Shown in pieces: positions 10,420 to 20,959 of a DNA stretch of 64,000 bases; position 1 is the first letter of the stretch, and every line of letters begins with the position of its first letter. The stretch is from positions 10,320,528 to 10,384,527 of the forward strand of contig JARUPZ010000015.1 in NCBI GenBank assembly GCA_031213475.1, written 5' to 3'. The translations under genes were made by a program, and so were the position numbers. This DNA is from Nereocystis luetkeana (Eukaryota > Sar > Phaeophyceae > Laminariales > Laminariaceae). Under the pieces are notes generated by a model. It saw only the letters and a program-made list of their open reading frames with translations. It did not search any database and was not told where the DNA came from.

Positions 10420-12250
10420 TTACTATCTTCGCACATCTTCTTCTCTTTCTCCTTCCTACTCCGGCGTTCCGGTGGTTCCAGGGGTTAACCTCGAAGTTTC
10501 AGTAAAAAGTTTGAATTTTCAAGGCACCTGCCATTTGTTTTAGAACACGCTTCCTATGCTGACATGTTGTCTTCACATTAAATCAACCTTTCTACCCAGC
10601 TTCATCAGTACACCCAGTGTCCGTCCTGATTCCCTTATTCTAGACACATACATCCTGATTATGTGGTCACAGACTGTGAGACAGAGGAAGACCAAAAACA
10701 TAAAAACTAAATCGCAAATTCAAGTGTCAGGTGTCAGCAAGCGAAATGTCAGCGTACCGGGTACGAGAACACAACAACACAAGCAAGAAGACCGGACAAA
10801 TAAAAACAAAAAGACAATAAAACGAAAACAAAAATCTGAGATGAAGCATGATCCAAACGACGCAAGTACTTCAGAAAGGCTGCTATTATCTCCGATAAGA
10901 ATGAGCCTAATAGACGGAAAGCATACGAACTCAGGAAGGTCGGGTATCTGCTGCTATCTGCTGCGCGGACGAAACAAGACGAAAGAGAGGGAGATACAGG
11001 TAAAAGTCTGTAAGAGCTAGTCGACCCGATACCTAGCCACCCGATCTATCATTTCGTTTCCGGATCCACCGACAGGAAGCTGTATCAGTACAGCTGCCCC
11101 TCCTCCCTCCTCCCCTCCCCTTGTCGCCGTTCTTGGCGTCCTCGGCTGCATGGCGCAGCCGGCTCTTCTGTGCTGCTTCCTATGGGCCACGTAAAAACAA
11201 AAAAGTTCCTTATAACTGTTAGAAAAGCCCGGCAAAGACAAATCTGCAACATCGGCTTGAGAAAAACTCAGGCCGATCTTTGGTTCGAAGCGGCGAGATT
11301 CCGAGTCCTCGACAGACATCGATCAACAAAACCAACGATTGCGTCATGAATTCTAAACGGAGTGCGCTCGTTAGGGGCTCCCCGACCCACCCTAGGGTGA
11401 CCGTCTTCACACCATGGCCGGTGTCATGTGGCGGGAGCTGACCAGGCGTATGATAAAGAAACATTTGGCCACTGGTTAGCACGAAACAGAAGACGAAACT
11501 TTTCCACCCGTCTCGAATGGCAAAAAATAGACTTTTTTCCAGGTTTGGGAGGATACCGTAGGACGCCGCGGGCACAAGCTCTCGCCCCCTTGACCATGGA
11601 TCCACCTGATATCTTCGAGGCCGTCATCTCTACATTCGTTGGCCTTGTCAGATACGGAGCGGGTTGGCCGTGGGCTGAGTCTATGTCGAGATCGAGTGTC
11701 GATCGTCGCACGAGCTGGTTTCGATCACCGTGTTGACAATTTGCAACCAGAAAAAACAAATTGCGCCGCCTGCAGCCGTTGGGGGGGAAAAATAAAAATA
11801 AAAAATAAACATTTTTATCTTTTTTCCCCACAGCGGCGGTACGAGATTTTTTTCGGCTGCTTTTTGAAGGCAATATATTTGAAAAAGTATTAAAAAATGA
11901 GACAGGTTAATAATTGGACTCGATCTCGACGAGATATCGGCGAAGACTCAAAAATACCAACTTTTCAACAAAATACCGTAGTAAAGTCGCCGTCGTTCCC
12001 GATAAAGGAGATAATTAATGAAGACTTCGTAGCTGGAGGCCCTAAGAAAAGACCAATATTATTTGTTTCAGTGCCTAATTCCCCACCCATTAAGAGATAC
12101 CGCCGAAACAAAAGAATGCCACACACAACACGAGTGTAATTACGATTAACGATGTGTTTTTCTGCGATTCCGCTTCCAACCTTGCGAGTGTAGACCACAA
12201 AAATTAACTTCGTGTGAGTATGAGTATTTCAAATACATTCCCTACTATAC
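10420..12250. other. Intergenic, no confident gene
   Basis: Open frames at 10556-11020 (+), 11424-11873 (-) and 11428-11736 (+) overlap one another on both strands and none shows a known domain. The minus frame has a plausible amino-acid mix but no splice context I can defend. A MITE-like end (TCTCCGATAAGAATGAGCC) lies near 10890. Confidence 0.3.
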
Positions 12251-12252
12251 TG

Positions 12253-12522
12253 GGGAAGTGGTACCGGGGGGTCCTTGAAGCAGCCGAACGGTTCATGGTG
12301 AGGTGGCACGAGGCTGAGGCTGAGATGAGTAGGCAGCGCCGTGCATCCGCCGTGGATGGTGCCCAAGGGAACGGGGGGGGAGGGGGCAACAGGAGAAGTG
12401 GCAGAAAGCCCGACCGAGGGAATGCGGAGAGGGGGGGGAACAGGAGGGGTAGAAGGGAAACGGCGGTAGACGAAAGTAGGAAGGAGATGGCAGACAGGGT
12501 AGCAAGGCACCAAGTCGACTAG
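12253..12522 (+). pseudogene. LINE reverse transcriptase, C-terminal remnant
   Basis: Encodes GKWYRGVLEAAERFMVRW and the Gly/Arg-rich tail ending RVARHQVD, the same as in the 762-1160 fragment with few substitutions. It begins at the truncation point and ends at a TAG, and lacks every catalytic RT motif. The close match with copy A implies recent amplification of the family. Confidence 0.65.
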
Positions 12523-13334
12523 AAAGTAGAACATGACCATACTACTAGTGCTACCAACCGGTGCAGCTGGTTCGAACGTGGTCTTCCCTTGTCTTCTCTT
12601 CTTGTTTTTGTTTTTTTTTCTTTCTTGCGCTGACTCTCCGTGATTTTCATGTTATTTTTTTCTCTTCGTCTTCCTTTTCTGATTGATAAGCCGTACTGAA
12701 GGAGCCGTGTGGCGTGGTGGTTGGAAGACGAATCTGCTCTGCTCGTTTCGTATTGTCTGACGCCAAGGGGCTGGGCATAGTTGACGAACGCAGGGCGGAG
12801 ACGGCAGTCTGGGTAGCAAGGTACCAGGCGGATTAGCAAGGAGAACCTGGCTAACTTACTCGTACCACAAGCTGCTGCCGTCACCTGGAAGGTGCTTTGG
12901 GCTTTGGTCTGCCTGTTAATTCCCCTTTGTTATTTTTCCTTGTTACTTTTTCCCTTGGTTCTTTGTCTTACTCTGTTTCCAGGCAGTGGTGTTTTTTCCT
13001 ATTTTATTTTATTTTCCTTCTTTTCTCCAGCTCGTTCTTTTTCAAGTGTTGGCCACCTCGCCTGCGGGGGGGGGGCACGACAGATTGTTTCTCTTACATT
13101 TTGGTTTCATTTTTCTTCTTTTTCTTTTTCGATTTGTCTACCTTGTTTTTGTTTTCTCTTTGATTGTTTCTTTTCGTTTCACTATTTCATAGATTGCGTA
13201 TGTCGTGCCTGTCGTATCTAGTATGATGACATGGCTTTGCATTGCCCACTGCAGTGCACACTGCACACGTGGCAACGTAGTATCTCTGTGGCGTAGCTTT
13301 GTGGCCCCATAACTTGTATATCTTTTAGGATTGA

Positions 13335-13730
13335 ACAGACAAAACGGAAAAATGGGAACGAAACAAAAAATGGGAACGGACGGTTTTTTTTAGAAAGCAA
13401 ACCAATTGTGTACAACTCCAAGAAAAAAAGTTGACAGTCCTGTGGGGCTGTACAGCAGCCTTCGAATGAGCTGTCGCTCAGGCTGGAAGTCCTCGGCATC
13501 GCCGCGGTAGCCAGCATCTAGAGAAATCACAATAGAGCCAGCGTATATCGCTTTTTGCGCCCACCCGAAGGCACGAGATGGAGCATGACCGTTCTGACGA
13601 GCTCCTCTCACAGGGCTGGCCAAGGGGTTTCGCAGGATCATTTTGGTTCTCTGATACACCACATGGTTCTGGAGATACGGCTTGGTTCTCATTTTAGGCT
13701 TCGTTCCCATTTTTCCGATTTGTCTGTTAA
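13335..13730. mobile_element. 396-bp MITE (copy 1) with 5-bp target duplication
   Basis: Left end ACAGACAAAACGGAAAAATG and right end, read inverted, ACAGACAAATCGGAAAAATG form ~20-bp TIRs. ATTGA flanks both sides (13330-13334, 13731-13735). The homologous position in LINE copy A (1949-1953) has a single ATTGA and no element, so the insertion boundary is directly visible. No ORF of note. Copy 2 is at 48168-48561 in inverted orientation. Confidence 0.8.
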
Positions 13731-13815
13731 ATTGAAGAATCGGCACGGACACTGGTTGTGCTGGATGTCGACGGGTAGAAAGAACGGTTTAATGTGAAGA
13801 ACACACACACACTGC

Positions 13816-15435
13816 AGATTTTTTGTTTTCATTTTTGGCATCACCTAATTTAATCGCAAAACAAATATTTCTGCATTCATTAATATCTGTCTACTACCTG
13901 TAACTCTGTAGAAAAAAGAACCTGTTGTTGTTGTTCTCACATTAATAACTCTCTGACGAAGGAGTCCGTGGTCACACAAAGGTGCTGGAGCCCTAGGAAG
14001 ATCCGAAAAACAAAAAAAAAATCGAACATTCGGCTGCCTCAAAATACACGAGACGAAAAAAGCGTACACAAGATAAAACCAATGTGCAAAACTGGACTAA
14101 CATGGCCGCGGGTATATCCTCTCGACTATAACATAGAAGAGTACCCCCGTTCCCACCACTAACCAACTCGTGGCTGCTGACTACAGCGGATGCTGTCTGA
14201 AGTGCTGCCTGCACCGTACGAAACGCACGGTAGTCGTGAAAACGAAAGAGGAACACACCTGCCTGCTATCTGGGGTGCTGTCAGAGTGAAGACTCGCGGA
14301 TATGCAGTCAAAAAAGGAGCAATCGAACCTTACTACCACACGAATATCAACGATCGCCATAATCTCTTCCTGGACTGTCTGACACAAAAAAGTGCAGCAC
14401 AGTTATGATACCACGTCCCTGATAATTGCGTAGGTTATTCCCCATGAAGGGTATACAACTCGTTAAACTACAAAGACCAGTCAGTGACGACGTTTATAGC
14501 AAGTACCGGTAGATACTATTCTGCCTCGTGAAAAACAATACCAGGAACAAACAAATTATGACTGCTTCTCTCGTGATGATAGTGTGCGCGCAGATCATGG
14601 GTCTCCATGCACTGTCTTCCTGCTGCTCTTCATGGCCGCATCATCGCCTTGGCCCAATCCACCCGCTCCTTTGCGCATGCACTCGTTGCCATTCCCTTCC
14701 AGTCGTTTCCCTTTCTCCGTCATCCTGAAAAACAAAATGCTCCTCGCACTTGCGGTTATGATCTGGAAAATAAACATTCTCGCGCAGGGGGAGGTCAATC
14801 CGTCTCTTCCCCGCACGTCGACGCTCAGTCTCCCTCCTCCCTCGTCGTCGAATCCAGCCTCCTACCGGCGCAATAGACTGTGCCGTAGTGTGGCCTGTGG
14901 TGGCGCCTGCCTCCGCGCACGGACACCCCGATTGAGCATTGCTGCTCTGCCGCAGCTGCCTAAAAAAGACGGGCGAATCGTGCGTCTCCGTGCCTGACGC
15001 ACCACGTACGACCGTACGAGTAGCAGGGATGAAATTTGAAATTCAAAAATTGGAAAATACTCATGGAAATCACGTGTCAAACGTTCACGTCAAAATCCGT
15101 GACAACCGCGCCGGAAATCCCGTTCCGCCATTAATATTTCGCTCCTATTTCGTCCTGGCCAATCCAGTTCAATTTCGCGCAATTTCTACGACGGCATGCG
15201 GGCTCGCGTGCGTACGGATGATGGTGATGTCACGTAGGGGCTGCTGCAAGGCTGCGTTCAACCGTTATTAGTATCCATATGCAAGAAAATTCGCCTCAAA
15301 AGTGCTTCTTTGTATCAGGTAGGATGCACCTCACCCTTCGTGCGACTCCACCAACACCTCACAGCCCGTCGTGGTTGGTGCAAGCAACATCTGCCTGGTA
15401 CGTGTAAACTAGACGTGCCCCGTCCCCGAAGTGTA
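13816..15435. other. Intergenic, no confident gene
   Basis: Several overlapping frames up to 137 codons (for example 14584-14997) lack domain signatures. Some hydrophobic runs occur but with no conserved partner. I see no RNA gene. Confidence 0.3.
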
Positions 15436-15437
15436 GG

Positions 15438-15780
15438 GATGCGAGAATCTATGGTCGTACGACTACGGCCATGCATGACATAAGTACCCCCACCTTCCCC
15501 CCCACGGTCTCGGGAGCAGACAACCTCCCCCCCGAAGCCTCCGACGCAGATAAGGACGCCTTCACGGAGGAGTGGCGTGATCGGCAGATTTCCGATGCTC
15601 TGAACTCCCTGAAGGTGGCGGCGGCGGACGACCTGGATGGGTTGTTAGCACTCATGAAGAAGAAGGCAGCGTGCTTTGACGAGGTAGACGCTAAATGAGG
15701 GGACGAGAAGGAAGATTCAGTCGAGCGCGGCATGGGCATCGGAGGTGATACCACAACAACGGTTGTGTACCTATTTAAAT
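15438..15780 (+). CDS. Repeated N-terminal protein module U, copy 1
   Basis: An ATG at 15471 follows the block CTATGGTCGTACGACTACGG, also found upstream of the minus-strand copy at 57740. The reading frame starts MHDISTPT and runs to a TGA at 15696-15698. It has an acidic/aliphatic stretch (ISDALNSLKVAAADDLDGLL) that aligns with FDALDCLKVVEKDGLEGILK in the other copy. Past the stop, homology continues in another frame: GGDTTTTVVY and KLTHTTH versus RGDMTTAAVS and KLTRNTQ. So either an intron or a frameshift lies near 15698. The family is unrecognised. Shared leader and start suggest a duplicated gene or a transposon-borne exon. Confidence 0.45.
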
Positions 15781-15799
15781 TGACACACACGACACATGA

Positions 15800-16384
15800 C
15801 CTCTATGTGGGAGTGCGACTGATATGGTCTATTAATAGGGGGGAATTGCAACAGAGATGGCATGTACTTTGCCTACGGGAGGTGAATCGCAGCGGGGGTT
15901 ACGTTACTCTACAGGGGCACAGCAGTAGTTTAGTAAACATATCGGTTCCACTTGCGTTTAGACTTGAATCGCACGAGCGATTCGAGCTCCAATAATCTCC
16001 TCCTGGATGGTGAGGGGGGGTCAATACATCGTATCGGGTAAAATATGTTTTTGCGCGAATCGCTGAACTATCGCAGCCATTTTAGAAATTTTGAATCGCG
16101 ATTTTTCAGGAAATTCCAAATTACGATTCCGATGTCGATCGGATCGTACTATTGATATATATATATAGATTGAAGCGAACCCGGTACCTACGACGCACAG
16201 TAAGACCAACAGCCAACCAATTAATTAGAGCAACGACCTTTGACAGGTGTGGTTCCAACAGCTGCACCTGAAACTACTAAACTGTTTGTTACTGACGCGC
16301 AGCAGAGCATTCTTTTTCCAGCGCACCTTGAAGCTGAAGCATAGAGGCTTTTCGAGGGGCAACTCTGACCTCTAGCTAAACCGA
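15800..16384. other. Intergenic, no supported feature
   Basis: No recognisable gene or repeat. A palindromic TCGCACGAGCGA-type string occurs near 15971 but has no partner. Confidence 0.3.
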
Positions 16385-17170
16385 CGCACATTATGTTTTA
16401 TGCATGCTGCTCTCCGGCGGCGGAGGGTTCTTTCTCGCACTTTTCACTGCGGGGCAAGCAAGCGGGCTGTGGGCACATGACGACGTTTGTTTGGATCCCG
16501 GCCGAGCACCGTGTCGGCACTCCGGGCATCTCATGTCGCTGAGCCGGCTCTAAAAAACAAGGGGTTGCTTTCCGCCTCGCCGAGCCGAGTAGGTGACATG
16601 GAAAACCCCACATTTTTTTGTTTTTTAGTCAGAGCAAAGTTGATAGCCCGCCACCCTCGAACACGTTTTGAAGCCCCCTCAGCTGTACATACGTTTTCAA
16701 CCTCAGCAAAAGAAGTAGCAGTAGCAGCAACAGCGGATCTACAGCAGCAACATGTTACAGCGGACCTACAGCAGCAACAGCAGTACCCATCAGATGCTAT
16801 CTGTCGGCCGTCGTATCTGTTGCACCCAACCCCTTTGATGGAAGGTGTACACCTAACAACGAGCACCTTCGTGACCACAAAACTGCCTCCCTCGGTTCGC
16901 CTACCTGAGAGGCATTGAGCCCGGGTGTCTATGTGTTTGTGTGACACCCAACCAGTTGACCAGTCGCACGCTATCAGCAGCAGGTAATCGCACCGGACAC
17001 GACCCACACAGCCAGGCCCATTACTGTCTCCCGTCTCGCCGTACTGCCTCCTGTCTCGGTGCGGCATCGCGTACAGCCCACATTGCTCGACTGCTGATAC
17101 GACGAGCTGTGTGCACTTCCAAAAACGAAGAGTTTTGTTCTGATCATTTTGTCTTCGTTGAAAATCTCAA

Positions 17171-17841
17171 ACAGGAAGACGATAGTCCTTGTCGTGTATC
17201 TCATCATGGCTTTATTATGCATACTGTAGTACGAACAATATGTTTTAACCTCAAATCATCAGTGATAGCAACAACAGTTAAACAGCAGCAGCAGCAGCTC
17301 ATTTCCTCGGAAAACTCCACCCGACATAATTTCGGGAGTAGTACCGATGCTGCCTGATTTAGGTGCGGCCACCTTGAGCCATATATAATACACTGTACAA
17401 TCCGAGCATCACAGCAGCAGCAACGACTACGTAAAAAATATTCGCAGTTAGAACCATCCCATACAAAAAGTCAAAAGGTTAATCAATATTTGTAAAATGA
17501 AAAGATTTCAACATGTTGCAAAGTCGTATTACCCTCCCTTATCTGGGTTATATAGTATCAGTGCGCAGGATGATTATATATATTGTCCTGTTGACCCGGG
17601 CAGCATCCAGGGGAATCACTGTCCTATATCCTTGACAAGGAAATACATACCTGGTATAATAGAATAATATATATGCGCGAGCGGCTTATTTATCATAAAT
17701 TTTGAAATTCAGTAAAAATGGGATATAGACGAGACATATTACGCAGCTAGCTTGCAAAGTTGAGTATCAACTATGTAAGCAGTCGAACTCACAGCTGACG
17801 TATTTCATTCAATACTCAACTTCGCAAGCTGCGTAATATAT
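17171..17841. mobile_element. Unclassified 671-bp insertion with 10-bp target duplication
   Basis: AAAATCTCAA occurs at 17161-17170 and again at 17842-17851. R copy 2 has a single AAAATCGCAA at 34609-34618 with the two flanks directly joined. The inserted DNA therefore runs between them. It lacks terminal inverted repeats but its last ~104 bp (17736-17839) fold into a strong hairpin. It contains a CAG run and one TACCTGGTA. No ORF above ~45 codons with any signature. The class is unknown. Confidence 0.6.
17736..17839. repeat. Hairpin at the 3' edge of the 671-bp insertion
   Basis: Left arm ATATTACGCAGC-TAGCTTGCAAAG-TTGAGTAT and right arm ATACTCAACTT-CGCAAGC-TGCGTAATAT are complementary over ~30 bp with a short bulge. 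The loop is ~44 bp. It could be a small TIR element in its own right or the structural end of the larger insertion. Confidence 0.6.
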
Positions 17842-18290
17842 AAAATCTCAATAACTTTTTAATCCCCCGCCTTTTTTCTGTCTTGTTTTTTTTCAACCTC
17901 AGCAGCAGCAGCAGCGCCGCAATAAATAGCAGGTACAGCAGCACCAGAACACGCCTGTCGAGAGTCATGTAACAATCACCCAGCCCTTTGGCGTGCACCA
18001 CACACCTTACACCGAGCAAGTACGTGACCACAAAGCTGCCTTCCTCGGTCCATCTACCTTTGCGAAATTGCCACCAGATATCTACTCTATACGAGTACCT
18101 GGTATGTATAGGTATCATACCTAAAAATAGCGACTTGTCCAGTCGCACGCTCTAAGCAGCAGGTAATCGAACCGGGGCAAAGCCACAGCAGTGTCAGACT
18201 GGTTCTGCCGCCCGTCTTTCTCTAACCCCCCTGTCTCGGTGTGCATCTGGCATAGTAGCAGCAGTAGTAGCAGTATTAGCAGCAGTGTAG

Positions 18291-18412
18291 TACTATTACG
18301 GGGGGCCATAGTTAATAGGGCCTGTGGTATACATAAAAAACTACCAGGTATATATTATACCATTTCTACTAACAATATTTGGTCCTATTAACTATATTCC
18401 CCCGTAATAGTA
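18291..18412. mobile_element. 122-bp TA-flanked MITE
   Basis: The left end TACTATTACGGGGGGCCATA and right end TTCCCCCGTAATAGTA are inverted repeats extending ~32 bp (through AGTTAATAGG / CCTATTAACT). Both tips carry TA, consistent with a Tc1/mariner-type TA target. The interior holds one TACCAGGTA palindrome. Confidence 0.6.
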
Positions 18413-18415
18413 GAA

Positions 18416-18451
18416 GAAGGAGAAGTCATAGTAGCAGTAGTAGTAGGAGTG

Positions 18452-18496
<45 letters not shown>

Positions 18497-18500
18497 ATAT
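18416..18500. repeat. TAG/GTA trinucleotide microsatellite
   Basis: An interrupted then pure run of GTAGTAGTA directly after the 122-bp MITE. Simple repeat, no coding claim. Confidence 0.9.
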
Positions 18501-18509
18501 TAATAATAG

Positions 18510-20185
18510 CAGTATTGATGATACTATTAAGTAGAAGGGCTGTCGTTGCCACGAGTCTGCTGTAACGATGACTTTACACTGCGTTTGGCAGTCATGAATT
18601 GAAACGTAGAGAGAAACATTTCATCACAAGTGCAGATACCGTTTTGATGCCCTCAATCGTATGTAGACCGGTTGCTGCCTGTTTCTGTTAGGAGTGATGT
18701 TAGAGTTCTACTACTGCAGATGCCAAGAGTCAGCTGCTGTTGCCGTGAGTGCTTATTCGACAGTCATTAGATTTTTTGGCAGTAGAAATATATGCAGATA
18801 ACTTTTTCATCATGCCCCAGCCGTACGTTTACCTGTATATTAATAAGTACGGAGAAGCTGCTTTCTACTAATAGTGATATTTTGGGGTATTTGTTCTTTG
18901 CGTATTTTTTTACTCGCACTAGGTGTATATTATTATTATGCTTGCCATCCGACAATCAATGTGTAGTGTTGTTCTAATAAACGACTATAATAACTTATTC
19001 ACAAGTAGATAGTATAGTATATAATAGTTGTCGTTAGTGTATTTGTATTAATAATAGCCCATGGTCCCGAATGTATGCTGCTTCTATTAAGGCCTGTCCA
19101 ATATCACTAGTAGTACCTGTACTATCAGTAGTAGCAATAGTCGCAGTCGTTGTGGTGTCCGCTATTGCTGTTGTTGCCGTCTGCATGTTGCTTCTACCTG
19201 GTCAACAGCAGTGAATGCAGTAGATGTCCTCAACCGTATATAATACCTCGCCTGTACATATATAAAAATTCAGTAGTAGTCGTGTAATAGTAGTATAGTA
19301 CTTTGTAGCGTGCATGCTGCTTCTAACTTTACTGCAGTACATTCATCTGCGTCGTAGTGGTAGTGGTGTATGTTAAGAGTAACAGTATAGTAGTCATGCA
19401 CCCGATCCATGGTACCGCTTGCGTGCAACGCTGCCGTTGTATGAAAGTTAGTACTCTAATAGTAACAGTAGGAGTTGTAGTCGTAATAAGTGGTGTAGCA
19501 TCTAATCATGCTGCTTCTACCTCTGCTGCGTTTACGTATTACTGGCGGTGGTGTATAGTATAGCAGCATAGTAGTCGCCCCAACCCATGATACCGCGTGG
19601 ATATTTGACCTCTCTGTTTACCATGAGGTTGTCTGTATTGTATGAGCGATTGGTCATGCTCTAGCAGCTAGTACTTAGTGTTGGTACAGTTAGTAGTCGT
19701 AGTGGTATAATATAGTGTACAAGGTAGTATTTTGTAGAGTGCATGCTCTCGGTGCCACGGGAATCACCTTCGCTGCTATCATCTCTATTCCCTCGAGCAA
19801 TACGCTTACCCATGGCTCACGTTTCCGCCAAGAATAGCCAGCGTCCCCGGTGGGTTATTAGGTGGTCCGCGTGCCTACTAAGATCACTTTCATGGGTTCA
19901 AGTCTCACCGAGAGCATACTCGTGAGGACTTTTTCATGCAAGAAACAGGATTAGCGTAAAGCGCGAAAGCGTGAGTCAGCTACATTCAATGAAATTGACG
20001 ACCAGTGGGAATGCTGAACCCTCTGCGTGGCAAAAAATGAAGGCATCTACCGGGGGGAGGGGGGGGGGGGGGGACGATACCTGTGACCACGGTTTGTCCA
20101 GAAGACCGCTGAGGGTAAAACCCCTCCTACAAGTATAGCTGAAAAGTGAAAGTGACGATTAAAACAAAAAACGTTTTGCAACCGC
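18510..20185. other. Intergenic, scattered trinucleotide-rich sequence
   Basis: Many GTAGTA/AGCAGT strings, a G run at 20051-20073, and a tRNA-like fragment near 19843-19915 that I could not fold properly (see rejected list). No gene supported. Confidence 0.35.
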
Positions 20186-20300
20186 TGAATGACTCCCTTT
20201 TCGCCTTGCGACGCCCCAGGATTTCACGTTACCTACATCCCGAAGGGGGACCTTGTATTTTATATTACCTGGTATGTCGTATCCCGTCCTATAATGTCCT

Positions 20301-20525
20301 ATGCTACGATGTCTGAACGCGCGTTTCACTTCGTTGTTCTATTGTGTGTTTGTGACAGAAATGGCGACGATCGTTGGTGGTCTGGACTTCCGGCGCCAGA
20401 AAGTGTTTATTTGGTTTTTACCCATGTCAAGGTTTTTGGACGAAGCGGCGGAGGACTTGGAACGCAGAGAGGCGGCGGAGACAGAGGCGAAGGGAAATAC
20501 ATCTTGTATTTGCGGATATACTTGA
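20301..20525 (+). CDS. Small dispersed protein module V, copy 1 (unknown function)
   Basis: The frame contains NARF-S...TEMATIVGGLDFRRQKVFIWF then FLDEAAEDLERREA, which aligns with FNSVVTPFFGTEMVTIFGGL-DVERQDVFVFWF and VDAAAEDLEREEV in the minus-strand frame at 54646-54900. Conservation is at the amino-acid level with many silent-looking differences, so the module is or was translated. It ends at a TGA, 26 bp before a long hairpin (20552-20940). N-terminal extent and splicing are unclear. I do not recognise the family. It may be host multigene or transposon-derived. Confidence 0.45.
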   Translation: MLRCLNARFTSLFYCVFVTEMATIVGGLDFRRQKVFIWFLPMSRFLDEAAEDLERREAAETEAKGNTSCICGYT

Positions 20526-20551
20526 AGTCACATGGTGTTGTTGATGCATCT

Positions 20552-20940
20552 GTGGTCTACAGCAGTTCAGAATGTGTGCACCCCCGTCTCTGGCCTGGGC
20601 AGTTTGAATGCTGTGCTGCTGCTGCTTCTGCTGGTGACGAGGTGCTGCTGCAGTGATATTGCCTCTCTTTCCTTGATGCTCGTCGAGGTGCAGCAATACA
20701 AACTATTCGTAGTGAGCACTGATGTATTTTGTTGTCCAATAGTTCAGCACTTTGGAAAATATTAATACATCAGTGCTCACTACGAATAGTTAGTATTGCC
20801 GCATCTCGGTGAGCATCACGGAGAGAGAGGCAAGATCACTGCAGCAGCACCTCGTCACCAGCAGAAGCAGCTGCAGCACAACATTCAAACTGCCCAGGCC
20901 AGAGACGGGGGTGAACACGTTCGTAACTACTGCTGTGTGG
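20552..20940. repeat. Near-perfect 177-bp inverted repeat (hairpin)
   Basis: Arm 20552-20729 and arm 20764-20940 are reverse complements with only scattered mismatches. They share CACCCCCGTCTCTGGCCTGG, CTGGTGACGAGGTGCTGCTG and ACTATTCGTAGTGAGCACTG. The spacer is ~34 bp. A transcript would form a long double-stranded stem. Frames across it are incidental. It could be a foldback MITE, or a small-RNA source. Confidence 0.8.
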
Positions 20941-20959
20941 ATCTGGTCGCTGTAGCTGG

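Larger units (their letters stand above)
12252..13815 (+). mobile_element. 5'-truncated LINE copy C, interrupted by a MITE
   Basis: Nearly the same sequence as copy A from its base ~890 onward: C-terminal ORF remnant (12253-12522), 3' UTR with G run, and a GAAGAACACACACAC tail. A 396-bp TIR element (13335-13730) sits inside the 3' UTR. The rest resumes exactly where copy A continues, at ATTGAAGAATCGG. Confidence 0.75.
16385..18300. repeat. Dispersed repeat R, copy 1 (contains a 671-bp insertion)
   Basis: Bases 16393-17170 match 27241-28133, and 17106-17170 plus 17842-18155 match 34556-34881. Shared landmarks are GCATGCTGCTC, GGGTTCTTTCTCGCACTTT, TTTCAACCTCAGCA, GTGACCACAAA and TCCAGTCGCACGCTCT. 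CAG/CAA trinucleotide runs are part of the unit. Frames over it (for example 16487-16918) are partly shared but broken. No domain is recognised and the function is unknown. Confidence 0.65.

Noticed and set aside
18133-18182. B-box-like GGTTCGATTACC and AGAGCGTGCGACTGG on the minus strand of repeat R, suggesting a permuted tRNA
   Set aside because: The B-box is degraded in other R copies and the apparent anticodon stem is not conserved.
19843-19915. tRNA-like sequence (GGGTTATTAGGTGG ... GGGTTCAAGTCTC)
   Set aside because: B-box is good, but acceptor and anticodon stems do not pair by hand folding; no confident tRNA can be drawn.
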